A stretch of DNA of 64,000 bases, taken from positions 62,001 to 126,000 of the forward strand of contig JAQVLA010000005.1 in NCBI GenBank assembly GCA_028704385.1. Reading direction: 5' to 3'. The stretch comes from Bacteroidales bacterium (GTDB lineage: Bacteria > Bacteroidota > Bacteroidia > Bacteroidales > F082). Shown here one piece after another: positions 33,101 to 42,055 of the stretch; the first letter of the stretch is position 1; every line of letters starts with the position of its first letter. Under the pieces are notes generated by a model. It was not told the origin of the DNA and made no database searches. It saw nothing but the letters and a program-made list of their open reading frames with translations. Both the position numbers and the translations under genes were made by a program.

Positions 33101-34464
33101 AGCAAAAAGGTATTCAGGTGATCCTCCTCAGGCAGTCCATGACGGTTAATCTCAAGATAGAAATCAGCTCCAAAATTTGATTTCCACCATACAACAGCTT
33201 CTTCGGCCTGTGTTTCGCCCACATTGAGCAGCAAGGAAGGTATCTCGCCCGAGAGCGCACCGCTCGTCACAATAAGGTCTTCCTTATGGGCCAGCAACAC
33301 ATTTTTGTCGATGCGCGGCACATAATAAAATCCATCGGTATGCGAAATGCTGCTTAACATGGACAAATTTTTATATCCATGTTTGTTTTTCGCAAAAAAT
33401 GGAATCAAAAAGCCGTTGTCTTTATTTGTTTTATCGGTGTGATCGCGGCAGACATAAATTTCACTTCCCACCACTGCCTTTAAGGGCACAAAATCCTTGT
33501 CGGCAGCTTCGGCTTCCTTCTTCAATTTACTGTTATGGTTTCCAACAGCGCTCACAAAATGAAAGGCAGACATCAGGTTACCTGTATCGGTGATACCAAC
33601 GGCAGGCATTTGCATGTCATAGGCCAACCTAACCAGCTCGTTTATATCTGTTGTTGAATTTAGAATAGAATAGGTAGAATGATTTCGTAAATGTGCAAAA
33701 TGCTTAGTGTTGGATATGGGATGATGCGACTCTATAGCATCAGATGCGGTAATTTTAGATGAATCGTCAGCTTTCTCAGCTGATTCAACATTTGAAGTAA
33801 TTTCGATTTTAACAGCAGGAATTACGTTGGGATTAGATGCTTTAAAAGCCTCAATAAAATCCTGATCAAGATTAAGTTCTTCAGGAGGAAAAAGGTCTTT
33901 TCTAAGCAATTCCAGAAAACATCTGGCAGTAGCCGCCACGTCGGCTGAAGCATTGTGGGCTTCATCAAAGCCTTCGTGGAAGAGATGTTTATGCAATTCG
34001 CCCAGATTTGGAAGCTTAAACTTGCCTCCTCTACCACCCGGTAGCTGACACAATGTTGCGGTAGTTTCTGTGCAGGTATCCAGTTTTTGGAAATTTATAA
34101 GCCTGTCTTCCTGATAAATACGATAAAATTCCGCTCCGGCAATTTTAAGGTCAAAGTCAATATTATGTCCAACCAAAAACCTGGATTGACTAAAGCTTTG
34201 CTCAAACTTTGCCAATACTGTTTCGAGGGGCAATCCGTTTTTCAAGGCATGTTCTGTTGTGATGCCATGCACTTTGGTTGCGTTAAATGGAATTGTATAT
34301 CCTTCGGGCTTAATGATATAGTTTGCCTGCTCAAGCAGTTTGCCCTTCTCATCGTGAAGCTGCCAGGCAAGTTGTACCATTCGGGGCCAGTTGTCTGAAT
34401 CAGCTACAGGAGCGTTGTAATTTCGTGGCAATCCGGTAGTTTCGGTGTCAAAGATTAAAAACAT
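30121..34464 (-). CDS. dnaE: DNA polymerase III alpha subunit with fused proofreading exonuclease (main replicase)
   Basis: A 1447-residue C-family polymerase, the presumed chromosomal replicase. The N-terminus is a DEDDh exonuclease (residues about 1-190) with DTETTGLP, VGHNIDFD and HNASADV carrying the acidic and His residues, an arrangement known in Bacteroidota. A linker follows, then a PHP domain (from about residue 262) that is degenerate: LRNHSTYS for the usual HxH motif and TDTGN for TDHGN. The palm has PDIDIDFDD (about residue 690), then finger motifs, and a C-terminal OB-fold (SFAGQVMNAEHLT). Proofreading is probably done by the fused exonuclease rather than PHP. No neighbour is co-oriented closely. 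Confidence 0.96.
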   Translation of the reverse strand: MFLIFDTETTGLPRNYNAPVADSDNWPRMVQLAWQLHDEKGKLLEQANYIIKPEGYTIPFNATKVHGITTEHALKNGLPLETVLAKFEQSFSQSRFLVGHNIDFDLKIAGAEFYRIYQEDRLINFQKLDTCTETTATLCQLPGGRGGKFKLPNLGELHKHLFHEGFDEAHNASADVAATARCFLELLRKDLFPPEELNLDQDFIEAFKASNPNVIPAVKIEITSNVESAEKADDSSKITASDAIESHHPISNTKHFAHLRNHSTYSILNSTTDINELVRLAYDMQMPAVGITDTGNLMSAFHFVSAVGNHNSKLKKEAEAADKDFVPLKAVVGSEIYVCRDHTDKTNKDNGFLIPFFAKNKHGYKNLSMLSSISHTDGFYYVPRIDKNVLLAHKEDLIVTSGALSGEIPSLLLNVGETQAEEAVVWWKSNFGADFYLEINRHGLPEEDHLNTFLLEMAKKYDIRYFASNNTYYLNKDEAEAHDFLLCIKDNAKKDEPIGRGHGFRFGFPNDEFYFKSPEEMQALFADIPEAVETISEIIEKIEPFELKRDILLPEFEIPEAYRDEQDESDHGKRGENNYLRHLAYEGAKKRYGEINEEISGRLDFELETIKNTGYPGYFLIVQDLIAAARKMGVWVGPGRGSAAGSLVAFAIGITNIDPLKYGLLFERFLNPERISMPDIDIDFDDEGRAKVIEYVTNKYGQNKVAQIITYGTLGTKSAIRDIGRVLDVDLPSVNKLAASTQNVKLGHFFSLNEEKLKKKYRPDQIEAGLQLKKKMDEEGAESKILKNTLRIEGLVRNTGIHACGFVITPTDLRELVPVTTSKDANLWVTQFDNSVAESAGLLKIDFLGLKTLSLIRDTIETIRQRNNKSIVADDIPLDDAKTYELFQQGETIGVFQYESVGMQKHLRELKPTAFADLIAMNALYRPGPMAYIPNYIKRKHGQEEVSYDLEEMREILEETYGITVYQEQVMLLSQKLAGFSRGQADTLRKAMGKKIRELLVKLYTQFIEGGKANGHDPNILEKIWSDWNAFADYAFNKSHSTCYAFIAFQTAYLKANYPAEFMVSVLSNNIGDIKQVTFFIEECRRMKIKVLGPDVNESEYKFTVNDNGEIRFGLGAVKNLGEAAVASILAERKENGQFKSVLDFLSRINLRQVNKRSLEALATSGAFDSFEGVHRAVFFYREENDNQTFLERAIKLANQAQEAKNSPQFDLFGGAVAVETVELTIPQCEPWSKMRELQMELESIGFYISAHPLDMYKIPIRFFSNTHIQQFKPQLEQLKGSKISFAGQVMNAEHLTSQQGKPYARFRIEDHSDAIDLVVFGETYLKIKHLIDPGAFVLVHGVSQPDFRNKEQFELKVTDMQLLDNLLEQTSKEILIKVKVDDMTETDMHELIAVLKENPGKQTFRMKLIDQKNKLACSLKPMQGKINAQQVLTLLEPMDFVDFELK

Positions 34465-34660
34465 GCTTAATTTTTGTGATTATCAAGTGATTAAAATGAT
34501 TTCCATTTTCAGGTCAGATTTTACAAAAATACCCCAAAAATTCAGACAAATCCGGCCTGTTGAAAACTTGTAGAAAAGAAGTTTTGACTGCTAAAAATAC
34601 GAGAACCACTACCCAAAATATCATTTAATTGGCTAATTTCGTCCAATAAAACTCACTTCG

Positions 34661-35182
34661 ATGGATATCATCTGGATTATTCTTGCTTTTTTGCTCATCA
34701 TGATTGGATTACTGGGTGCTATTATCCCGGGTTTGCCCGGTCCACCGGTTGCCTGGCTTGCATTGGTTGTTGTGAATTTGACAGACAGAATTAGCTATAC
34801 GACTGATTTTCTTGGTATTACCGCTATCATTGCACTGATTATCATTTTGCTGGATTACTATGTCCCCATTTATGGAACAAAGAAACTGGGTGGTAGCAAA
34901 GCTGGAGTATGGGGCAGCACCATCGGCCTGATCGCAGGGGTTTTTATTTTACCTTTTTCTGGCATAATACTTGGGCCTTTTGGCCTGCTCGGAATAATCC
35001 TTGGCCCTTTTTTCGGTGCTTATATTGGTGAAAAATGGGCAGGTAAAGCTGATGATCATGCCTGGAAATCAGCATGGGGTTCCTTTCTGGGTTTTTTGGC
35101 CGGTACATTTATAAAAATTGTCTATGCCATTGTCATTGTTTATTTTGTGATCAGGGATTTAATTTCGGGTGAAACTATTTAA
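34661..35182 (+). CDS. DUF456 family membrane protein
   Basis: A 173-residue inner-membrane protein with about four hydrophobic segments rich in Gly and Pro (IIPGLPGPPVAWLAL, FGLLGIILGPFFGAYIGE), the DUF456 pattern. These have a Gly-rich internal repeat but no known activity. It is 4 bases upstream of the transketolase N-subunit gene and is probably co-transcribed with it. Confidence 0.85.
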   Translation: MDIIWIILAFLLIMIGLLGAIIPGLPGPPVAWLALVVVNLTDRISYTTDFLGITAIIALIIILLDYYVPIYGTKKLGGSKAGVWGSTIGLIAGVFILPFSGIILGPFGLLGIILGPFFGAYIGEKWAGKADDHAWKSAWGSFLGFLAGTFIKIVYAIVIVYFVIRDLISGETI

Positions 35183-35186
35183 TAAA

Positions 35187-36011
35187 ATGCAAACGTTCTA
35201 CAAACAAGCCTTTGAAATCAGGAAGCTCGTTCTGGAAAGCCTGGCCGAAGCCGGCTCTGGACACACAGGTGGCTCCTTAGGTCTGGCCGATGTGTTTGCC
35301 GTGATTTATTTCAAAATTCTCAGGCACAATCCATTAAATCCTGATTGGGAAGCTCGTGATCGGCTGGTGCTCTCCATCGGTCACGTTGCACCGGTATTGT
35401 ATGCCACCTTAGCATTTACCGGATATTTTCCGGTTGAGGAGCTCAAAACCTTGCGCAAGCTGGACAGCAGGTTGCAGGGTCATCCGGGAAGAGATTTTGG
35501 TCTTCCGGGCCTTGAACTTTCGGCAGGTTCGCTCGGACAAGGCTTATCCGTGGCGTTGGGAATGGCACTGGCAGATAAGGTAGACCACAAAAGCAGAAGA
35601 ACCTATTGCATATTGGGTGATGGAGAGCTACAGGAAGGCAGTGTATGGGAAGCCATTATGGCTGCATCTCATCATCAAACAGATAATTTGTGTGCAATCG
35701 TTGACCGGAACGGACTACAGATTGACGGCCCCACCGAACAGGTGATGAAGCTGGAATCGCTCGAAAGTCGGTGGAAAGCTTTTGGATGGCATGTCATTCC
35801 GGTAGATGGCCACGATCATATTGCCTTGATAGATGCTTTTGAGATGGCACAAAAGAAGAAAAGGAAACCTACTGTGATAATAGCAAAAACGATTATGGGA
35901 AAAGGGGTGAAATCCATTGAAAATGATTACCGCTGGCACGGTAAAGCTCCCTCAAAAGAGCAGTTGGCAGTTTTTTTGGAGGAACTCAATAGCAGCAATC
36001 GATATGACTAA
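35187..36011 (+). CDS. Transketolase, N-terminal subunit (pair 1)
   Basis: The thiamine-diphosphate-binding half of a split transketolase, which moves two-carbon units between sugar phosphates in the pentose phosphate pathway. The 274-residue protein starts at the ATG at 35187, 4 bases after the upstream stop; a GTG at 35169 would extend it back into that gene. Motifs: GSGHTGGSLG (about residues 23-32), the cofactor/Mg motif GDGELQEGSVWEA with downstream Asn, and LQGHPGRD. The C-terminal half is the next gene, overlapping by 8 bases. A paralogous pair lies at 48454-50263. Confidence 0.92.
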   Translation: MQTFYKQAFEIRKLVLESLAEAGSGHTGGSLGLADVFAVIYFKILRHNPLNPDWEARDRLVLSIGHVAPVLYATLAFTGYFPVEELKTLRKLDSRLQGHPGRDFGLPGLELSAGSLGQGLSVALGMALADKVDHKSRRTYCILGDGELQEGSVWEAIMAASHHQTDNLCAIVDRNGLQIDGPTEQVMKLESLESRWKAFGWHVIPVDGHDHIALIDAFEMAQKKKRKPTVIIAKTIMGKGVKSIENDYRWHGKAPSKEQLAVFLEELNSSNRYD

Positions 36012-36957
36012 TTGGATTAACAAAGGATCAAAACCGACACGAACGGGTTTTGGAGAAGGTGTAAAATATGCAGCCGATAAAAATGATAAAATCATCGGAT
36101 TAGGTGCGGATATTACCATGTCTGTTGGTTTGCACTTTTTTGCGGAAGCCTATCCCGAACGTTTTTTTTCACTCGGAATTGCTGAACAAAATGCCATCGG
36201 GGTGGCTGCCGGACTTGCCCTTAGTGAGAAAATCCCGGTTTTCAGCACTTATGGTGTTTTTGCTGCTCACCGTGCTGCAGATCAGTTACGTATCTCCTTA
36301 TGCTACAATAATCTACATGTAATTATCGGGGGTGCTCATGCTGGTATTTCTGTTGGCCCTGACGGAGCCACCCATCAGGCATTGGAAGACGTTGCCAGTC
36401 TGAGAGCCATGCCAAATATGACTATCCTTTCACCCTGCGATGCTACTCAGGCATTTATAGCCGTTCAAAAAGCCGTGGAGGAATTAAATAATCCGGTTTA
36501 TATCCGCTTTGGCCGCGAAGCTGTTGCTGATTTTACAGATGAGAATCAGCATTTTGATATTGGTAAAGCACAGTTGATGCGCGATGGTGATGAGCTTTGC
36601 ATCATCGCAACCGGCCATCTCGTTTGGGAGGCCATTCAGGCAGCTGAAATACTTGCCCGGAAAGGCATTGAAATAGCAGTTTTGAATATGCATACGCTAA
36701 AACCGATAGACAAAGATGCGATAATTGAGGCGGCTAAAAAGTTCGGGAAAATCGTCACTGCCGAAGAACATCAGGTTACGGGAGGACTTGGAAGCGCCGT
36801 GGCAGAAGTACTTTCAGAAAATTACCCTGTACAAATGCTCAGGATTGGAATGCAGGATCGCTTTGGTGAATCGGGTACAGCAGAAGAGTTAATGGCTAAA
36901 TACCAACTGGATGCGGATGGAATTGCGAAGCAAATAAATCATTGGATTCGTGATTAA
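36004..36957 (+). CDS. Transketolase, C-terminal subunit (pair 1)
   Basis: The pyrimidine-binding and C-terminal domains of the split enzyme. The start at 36004 overlaps the N-subunit stop by 8 bases and gives the expected N-terminus (TGFGEGVKYAADKNDKIIGL after a few residues); the upstream 29 codons only read the previous gene out of frame. The catalytic Glu lies in FFSLGIAEQNAIGVAAG, and the sugar-binding loop is in HAGISVGPDGATHQALED. Tight overlap means the two chains are made in equal amount, as expected for a heterotetramer. Confidence 0.92.
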   Translation: MTNWINKGSKPTRTGFGEGVKYAADKNDKIIGLGADITMSVGLHFFAEAYPERFFSLGIAEQNAIGVAAGLALSEKIPVFSTYGVFAAHRAADQLRISLCYNNLHVIIGGAHAGISVGPDGATHQALEDVASLRAMPNMTILSPCDATQAFIAVQKAVEELNNPVYIRFGREAVADFTDENQHFDIGKAQLMRDGDELCIIATGHLVWEAIQAAEILARKGIEIAVLNMHTLKPIDKDAIIEAAKKFGKIVTAEEHQVTGGLGSAVAEVLSENYPVQMLRIGMQDRFGESGTAEELMAKYQLDADGIAKQINHWIRD

Positions 36958-36958
36958 C

Positions 36959-38437
36959 TCAATCTTTACCGGCAATCTGATTTTCATAAATCCACACGGC
37001 ATCACGTTTTATCATTTCTTCCAATGAAATATGCTGCGCTTCAGCCTTTTGTTTCACTTGTTCGAGCCAATGCGGTGTTTGTCGGATACCCATCATCAAA
37101 ATTGTAATCATGGCTTCGCGATGGGGTTTGTATTTTTCGGGATGCAATTGATAATCCTCATAAAGTAAAAACTCAGCTTCCTTCCGGATTCTTTCCGTAA
37201 GTTCCATGTCTTTTGCCTTAGCATCATCTACCATCCGCATAAAATGTAAGTTGTTGATGCGAACCTGATTGGCAAAGTACTGTATAGGATCTACTTCTTC
37301 AGTAAAAAAATGATCGTACAATTGTTCATCTAAATTCCAGGCAAAATTATGGTGAAAGCGTTCTGTTATCATAATTGCGATGATATCGGCATGCGCAATG
37401 GCTTCAGCAAAATCCTTGTCATCTACACTTCCGGCTTCAACGCCCTGACGATTCCAAACAATTTTGTTGTAATACCAAAATTCCACATCAGAGAAAGAAT
37501 TATACATCACCAAATCGCTCTGCCAGTTAAAATAGAAGCTGTCGCCAACAAACAACGCCTTTGGTTTTGCGGCTGTTACCGATTCAAACCGAATTTCAGG
37601 ATAGGCCAGATTTTCAGCAGGTGCTTCTGCGAGCACATTCATGGCCAACCACATATCATCATCCGGATGACGTATCTCCCGGTTTTCGTCCAGTCTGATG
37701 ATTTCGAGCTGTGGAATTCCTCCGCCATGCAGTTGATTCAGGTACTGCAACATGGTATCAGCTGCCAGGGCGGCACCATAATACGACCAGTGTGTGCCAG
37801 CTCTTGGAAAAAGCCGGTAAGGTTTGGTGTGTTTCCAGGATTGAAATACAGCACTTAAATCAAGATAATCTACCTCATGGTTTTTCAATTGACTGCTAAA
37901 CACCTTATAGTTTGAAATACCTGCATCCGCTGCATTATATTGTGTCGGAAAACAGTCAGAATAGGTGCTGCCTTTGCCTGGTTCCAGTATGACGAAAAAG
38001 CTCTTTCCAAGTTTTCGCAAGGTATCCTGAACTGCTTTGAGCTTTGTAGCCTTGTCGTTCCAAACCGCTTCACCCACATAAAACTCACCCATATAGGCCC
38101 GAATGTAATCTTCCTCAAACAGTTCACCATTTTTTCCAACAATCACTCCTTCGGCATGTGCCTGCCTGAATAAGCTGTATTCCAATTGATTAAACAACCG
38201 AGTCAAGGTATTATGAAACCCGATATGGGGTTCAAGTCTGGTGGTGAAATCATCCTGATAACTTCCATCAAACCAACTGGCAAGGGTTAGCTCGCTTAGC
38301 TTAGGCGGGATTGGTTTGATAAAGGCACCAGTGAGTGGTTTTTCCTCAAAGAAGGAAAATTCACACTGTAATGCCGGAAAAACCAACAATAGCATGGTCA
38401 GACCAAAAAACAAATGTTTTAGCAATAGTTGCTTCAT
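36959..38437 (-). CDS. SGNH hydrolase-like protein of the AlgX/AlgJ family
   Basis: A 492-residue exported protein with an N-terminal hydrophobic signal/anchor (residues about 8-25). The fold is that of AlgX/AlgJ acetyltransferase-related SGNH proteins: the nucleophile Ser300 in FVGDSFY, and His216 in THWSYYGAALAA. In AlgX-type enzymes the His is preceded by Asp in a DTHW motif; here that position reads Gly214 (AGTHW), so the catalytic dyad may be altered. No MBOAT partner gene (algI/patA-like) is adjacent. It is convergent with the transketolase pair and 4 bases downstream of the T9SS protease, perhaps one operon with it. Confidence 0.75.
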   Translation of the reverse strand: MKQLLLKHLFFGLTMLLLVFPALQCEFSFFEEKPLTGAFIKPIPPKLSELTLASWFDGSYQDDFTTRLEPHIGFHNTLTRLFNQLEYSLFRQAHAEGVIVGKNGELFEEDYIRAYMGEFYVGEAVWNDKATKLKAVQDTLRKLGKSFFVILEPGKGSTYSDCFPTQYNAADAGISNYKVFSSQLKNHEVDYLDLSAVFQSWKHTKPYRLFPRAGTHWSYYGAALAADTMLQYLNQLHGGGIPQLEIIRLDENREIRHPDDDMWLAMNVLAEAPAENLAYPEIRFESVTAAKPKALFVGDSFYFNWQSDLVMYNSFSDVEFWYYNKIVWNRQGVEAGSVDDKDFAEAIAHADIIAIMITERFHHNFAWNLDEQLYDHFFTEEVDPIQYFANQVRINNLHFMRMVDDAKAKDMELTERIRKEAEFLLYEDYQLHPEKYKPHREAMITILMMGIRQTPHWLEQVKQKAEAQHISLEEMIKRDAVWIYENQIAGKD

Positions 38438-38441
38438 TTAC

Positions 38442-41400
38442 TTAAAAACGAATCATCTGTTTTACTAATTGCTGAGATTTTCCAGATAGAATAATCGTGT
38501 ATATACCTGATGTCCAATTACCAACATCAATCACACAGGTTTTTTGTGTGGTGCTAATAGTTTCACCATATAGTTGACGTCCGTTTTTGTCAATTACAAT
38601 CAATTGCAAAACCTCCTCGGTTGGCCAGTCGATAGCCACCGATATTCTGTCAGTGGCCGGATTCGGGCTTATCCGGAGTTGATGTTCAGCCGATAAAGCC
38701 GGATCTGATAAGCCCGTAATTACTTTCCTGGCAGGGAAAATAATGTAATCAAGCCATGCACAATCAGAGCCATTCGACACGCTATAATCCTTCTCATACA
38801 CCCATTTCAGTATGTGATCGCCTTCAGGAACAGGAAATTCTGCCCTGGTCCAATTATGTTCACCGGAAAGGTTGAGTAAGGTTTGATCGTTAATTATAAA
38901 CTTGAAAAAATCATAATTTGATTCCGATGAAACCTTATAATAAAAGCTTATAGTATCAGCGTAAGGAACGCTGTAATCAAGCGTTAAACCAGAAAAATAA
39001 TTATCACCGATCATGCCCGATCGGGCAGCATAAGCACCTTCGTAAACCACTTCATCCGTGATAAACCAGTCTTCATTTCCTTCGAAATTCCATTCAAACG
39101 ACTGAAAATTGGCTGTTTCGAAATTCTCAAGAATCAGCGAAGTCATCAAAGGAATACTAATGCTTGTGCTGTAACCTTCCAGACTTGTGATGTTGAGAAT
39201 CAGCTCAAGTAATTCCATGGGGATGGCGTTTTCACTCAGCTCAACAGTAAACACTGCTTCCCAGCTTTCGTTTCCACCCAGAAAAGTTGTTGTTGCATTT
39301 GTTTGGGTAATCAACAAATCGGTATCGCTGCATGACAGAACAGCCTGCAATTCATGTAATGAAGCTCCGCCTGAATTTTTCAGTCTGATGATCAGTTCGG
39401 CTTCGTCACCCGGATCAAGTATTCCATTGTTGCCATCATTCACAACTAACGAAATGGTATTTAGTTCGGCATTATAGGCTTCAAAGTTTAGTGTACGCGA
39501 CCAATTTCTTTCAGTGGTTGAAAGACTAAGCATAAACATCCCCTGATGTCCGTTTGGGATTTCGTGACTCACCTCCACCGCAAAAATATCAGACAATTGA
39601 AGTATTTCACCTGCTGCCAAAGGTTCTATATTTACTTCGGGAGCTGTTATTGTAAACAACTCATCCTCAGTAGTAAGTGTCAGGGTACCGGCTGATAAAT
39701 CATACGGATTCAAATTTTGCACGGTAATATCCAGCGCAAAAATTTCACCAAAATCAATCTGCTGGTCTCCTCCTGAAATTGGAATGACATCCATCCTTAC
39801 CCCTTCCAATGCAAAGGCAAGAAGTTCCTGCGATCGCACATTATTCTGATCCATCGCCTGAACCTTAATATTTAGTTCAGGTTGATATTCTTCCATATAC
39901 AAGCTAAGCAATCCTTGTTCTGACAACTCAACACCAATATTATTTTGTGTATTTATTAATGTATAACGCCTGTCTGGCAAAGGTATAAACGTTCCCACCG
40001 GATTAAGATCAATAAAGTTTTCACCATTGCCGGCAGAGATTCCGCCATAGCGATTAATATAGGAAGCTGCCAGATGATCGCCGTAATTGAATTTTATCTC
40101 CCCGTCAGTAAATAATGTCGCCATCATCTCTACGGTAGTCAAACCTGATTGTCCACTCACCGAAACCCTCCATCTAAAGCTTATACTGTCCGGTTTCGAA
40201 TCTACCCAAAGTCCATCGCCATTAGCAGGTGCCACATAGAACGGATTTGAAAAAACTGGTGCTATTAACTTGTTCTGTTTAAGGTAGGTACGTCCGTCAA
40301 TATAATAAGGCCAGGGAGATAATCCGGCCTCAAAACGCAAAAATCCATCCACGCTCATATACACTTTATCGAAGGATTCACCATAAAACGGGAAGCTAAA
40401 AGGCAAATCGACACCAACAGTCCCGTTGTTGTTATTTGAGGGTATAAGCTGCACTTCGTCCAATAGAACCGGATAAGTAATAAGGTCGGAAGATTGCTGA
40501 TATTCATGTGTCAGAGACCAATAATATGGTGCTTCACCCCCACTTGCACTGAGCTGGGTTTCGTAGGGTTCGTAAAGTACCAGTACCGGAAGTGATTCTT
40601 CCTCTATCGCGACTGCATCAAAATTTATTTCAGCGTCAATGGTAAGCATCGTTACCCCGTTATTCGTGAACGGTACGTTTGACTCCAAACACTGAATTTC
40701 AGTTGGAATATAGGTATAATCCATGAGTGAAAAGGAGTTGACAGCCCCATCATATTGGCCTAAAAGGTCTTTCTCATACACAAGAAGAAAATATCTTGCC
40801 GGCTGTCCTGGTTCAAGATGCATCAGCAGTGCATTCATATCCAGGCCAAACTCCAAACCTTCCACACCACTACTTCCCTGCATGGGCATACATCCCCCCT
40901 GAAAATCAAAAATGGGATAGTCCAACACAAAGTCGGGCTCTGTTGCCTGCATATTTGTTGACACCCCAACACTTACTTTAATCTTGTTGCGGCAGCTATG
41001 ATTCAGATGAACCTTGGCAGCGATTTTTGGTACATGGTTTTCTTTCACATCTACTATAGCTACTCGATTGTCCCAAATACCCCCCTGCTGAAAACGATCA
41101 GCAACGGATTTATACATCATATACGAAAAACCATTATCACCCCAACCTGAAATGGATCCAAACGTATTGGCCATCTTAAAACCACCTATTTCCCAGTCGC
41201 GCATATCTATAACACCATCCGAATTGATGTCAATATGATTGGTGAATTGCCCGTCGTTATTATAATCCCAGCGGATAGAATCATTATATCCCACTATCGT
41301 CATGGCGTGATTGGCAGAATTTCCCCATTGGATAATTACATGCTTGCCGGCTTCCGTTGTGCCTTCCGGAAGTATCAGCGGCGGATAGCTGAATTCTGCA

Positions 41401-42017
41401 TAAAAGGATGCCATCCCACCGGGCATCTCACCATTGCCATGATCAAAAATCCAGTTTTTAAGAGTTTGTAGTCCTTCCACCGTATTGGTCTTTATTGAAT
41501 AGACCTGGTGGATTCGGTTGTGCATTCCATTATAATAGGCATCATACCCGCTTATCCAGCGCGATGGCCCTCCTTCTGCCATGCCTCCATAATCCGCTAC
41601 ATTAGGGGTTCCGGCCTGTCGTAATATCTCAAAGGTCTCATAATAATTTACACCGGCATTACTTCCGCCATTTAAAAAATTATAAGCGAAATGCGTCGGG
41701 TATTGGTTCTCCGGAAGGCTTCCATTCACATTACGGATACGATTCATCTCATAAGTGAACATAACACCTATACTTGAGGACTGACCACATTCGAGGCCTA
41801 CCTGTGCCACCAAAGGCGCGAAATAAAAAGTTTCTGAGTTGTCCACCATTGCAGGCAGGCTTCGTCTTAAGGCCTGATCAGAAAGTTCAAACTCAGGAAG
41901 CTGCGAGAGCATCGTTTTGTCGTATTCAGAAAGTGGTTGCAGCTGAGGTAAAGCTTCTTGTGTGAAACCCACTAATGCCAACAACATCAAGAGTGCCAGA
42001 ACAAAATAATATTTCAT
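38442..42017 (-). CDS. Large secreted papain-like (C1) peptidase with T9SS sorting domain
   Basis: A 1191-residue exported protein with a signal peptide (residues 1-19). A C1-family cysteine protease domain spans about residues 55-310: the nucleophile is Cys77 in QVGLECGQSSS with Gln72 for the oxyanion hole, the catalytic His is His237 in NHAMTIVGY, and the Asn is Asn284 in MANTFGS. A calcium-loop-like insert (DINSDGVIDMRD) precedes the Asn. Several beta-sandwich domains follow, with a C-terminal T9SS type A domain (ISPNPATDRISV). Such enzymes act at the surface or outside the cell; the substrate is unknown. Gingipains belong to another family, so this is not one. Confidence 0.85.
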   Translation of the reverse strand: MKYYFVLALLMLLALVGFTQEALPQLQPLSEYDKTMLSQLPEFELSDQALRRSLPAMVDNSETFYFAPLVAQVGLECGQSSSIGVMFTYEMNRIRNVNGSLPENQYPTHFAYNFLNGGSNAGVNYYETFEILRQAGTPNVADYGGMAEGGPSRWISGYDAYYNGMHNRIHQVYSIKTNTVEGLQTLKNWIFDHGNGEMPGGMASFYAEFSYPPLILPEGTTEAGKHVIIQWGNSANHAMTIVGYNDSIRWDYNNDGQFTNHIDINSDGVIDMRDWEIGGFKMANTFGSISGWGDNGFSYMMYKSVADRFQQGGIWDNRVAIVDVKENHVPKIAAKVHLNHSCRNKIKVSVGVSTNMQATEPDFVLDYPIFDFQGGCMPMQGSSGVEGLEFGLDMNALLMHLEPGQPARYFLLVYEKDLLGQYDGAVNSFSLMDYTYIPTEIQCLESNVPFTNNGVTMLTIDAEINFDAVAIEEESLPVLVLYEPYETQLSASGGEAPYYWSLTHEYQQSSDLITYPVLLDEVQLIPSNNNNGTVGVDLPFSFPFYGESFDKVYMSVDGFLRFEAGLSPWPYYIDGRTYLKQNKLIAPVFSNPFYVAPANGDGLWVDSKPDSISFRWRVSVSGQSGLTTVEMMATLFTDGEIKFNYGDHLAASYINRYGGISAGNGENFIDLNPVGTFIPLPDRRYTLINTQNNIGVELSEQGLLSLYMEEYQPELNIKVQAMDQNNVRSQELLAFALEGVRMDVIPISGGDQQIDFGEIFALDITVQNLNPYDLSAGTLTLTTEDELFTITAPEVNIEPLAAGEILQLSDIFAVEVSHEIPNGHQGMFMLSLSTTERNWSRTLNFEAYNAELNTISLVVNDGNNGILDPGDEAELIIRLKNSGGASLHELQAVLSCSDTDLLITQTNATTTFLGGNESWEAVFTVELSENAIPMELLELILNITSLEGYSTSISIPLMTSLILENFETANFQSFEWNFEGNEDWFITDEVVYEGAYAARSGMIGDNYFSGLTLDYSVPYADTISFYYKVSSESNYDFFKFIINDQTLLNLSGEHNWTRAEFPVPEGDHILKWVYEKDYSVSNGSDCAWLDYIIFPARKVITGLSDPALSAEHQLRISPNPATDRISVAIDWPTEEVLQLIVIDKNGRQLYGETISTTQKTCVIDVGNWTSGIYTIILSGKSQQLVKQMIRF

Positions 42018-42055
42018 AGAATTTGAGGTTTAGTCATAAGTGTAAATTGAAATTC

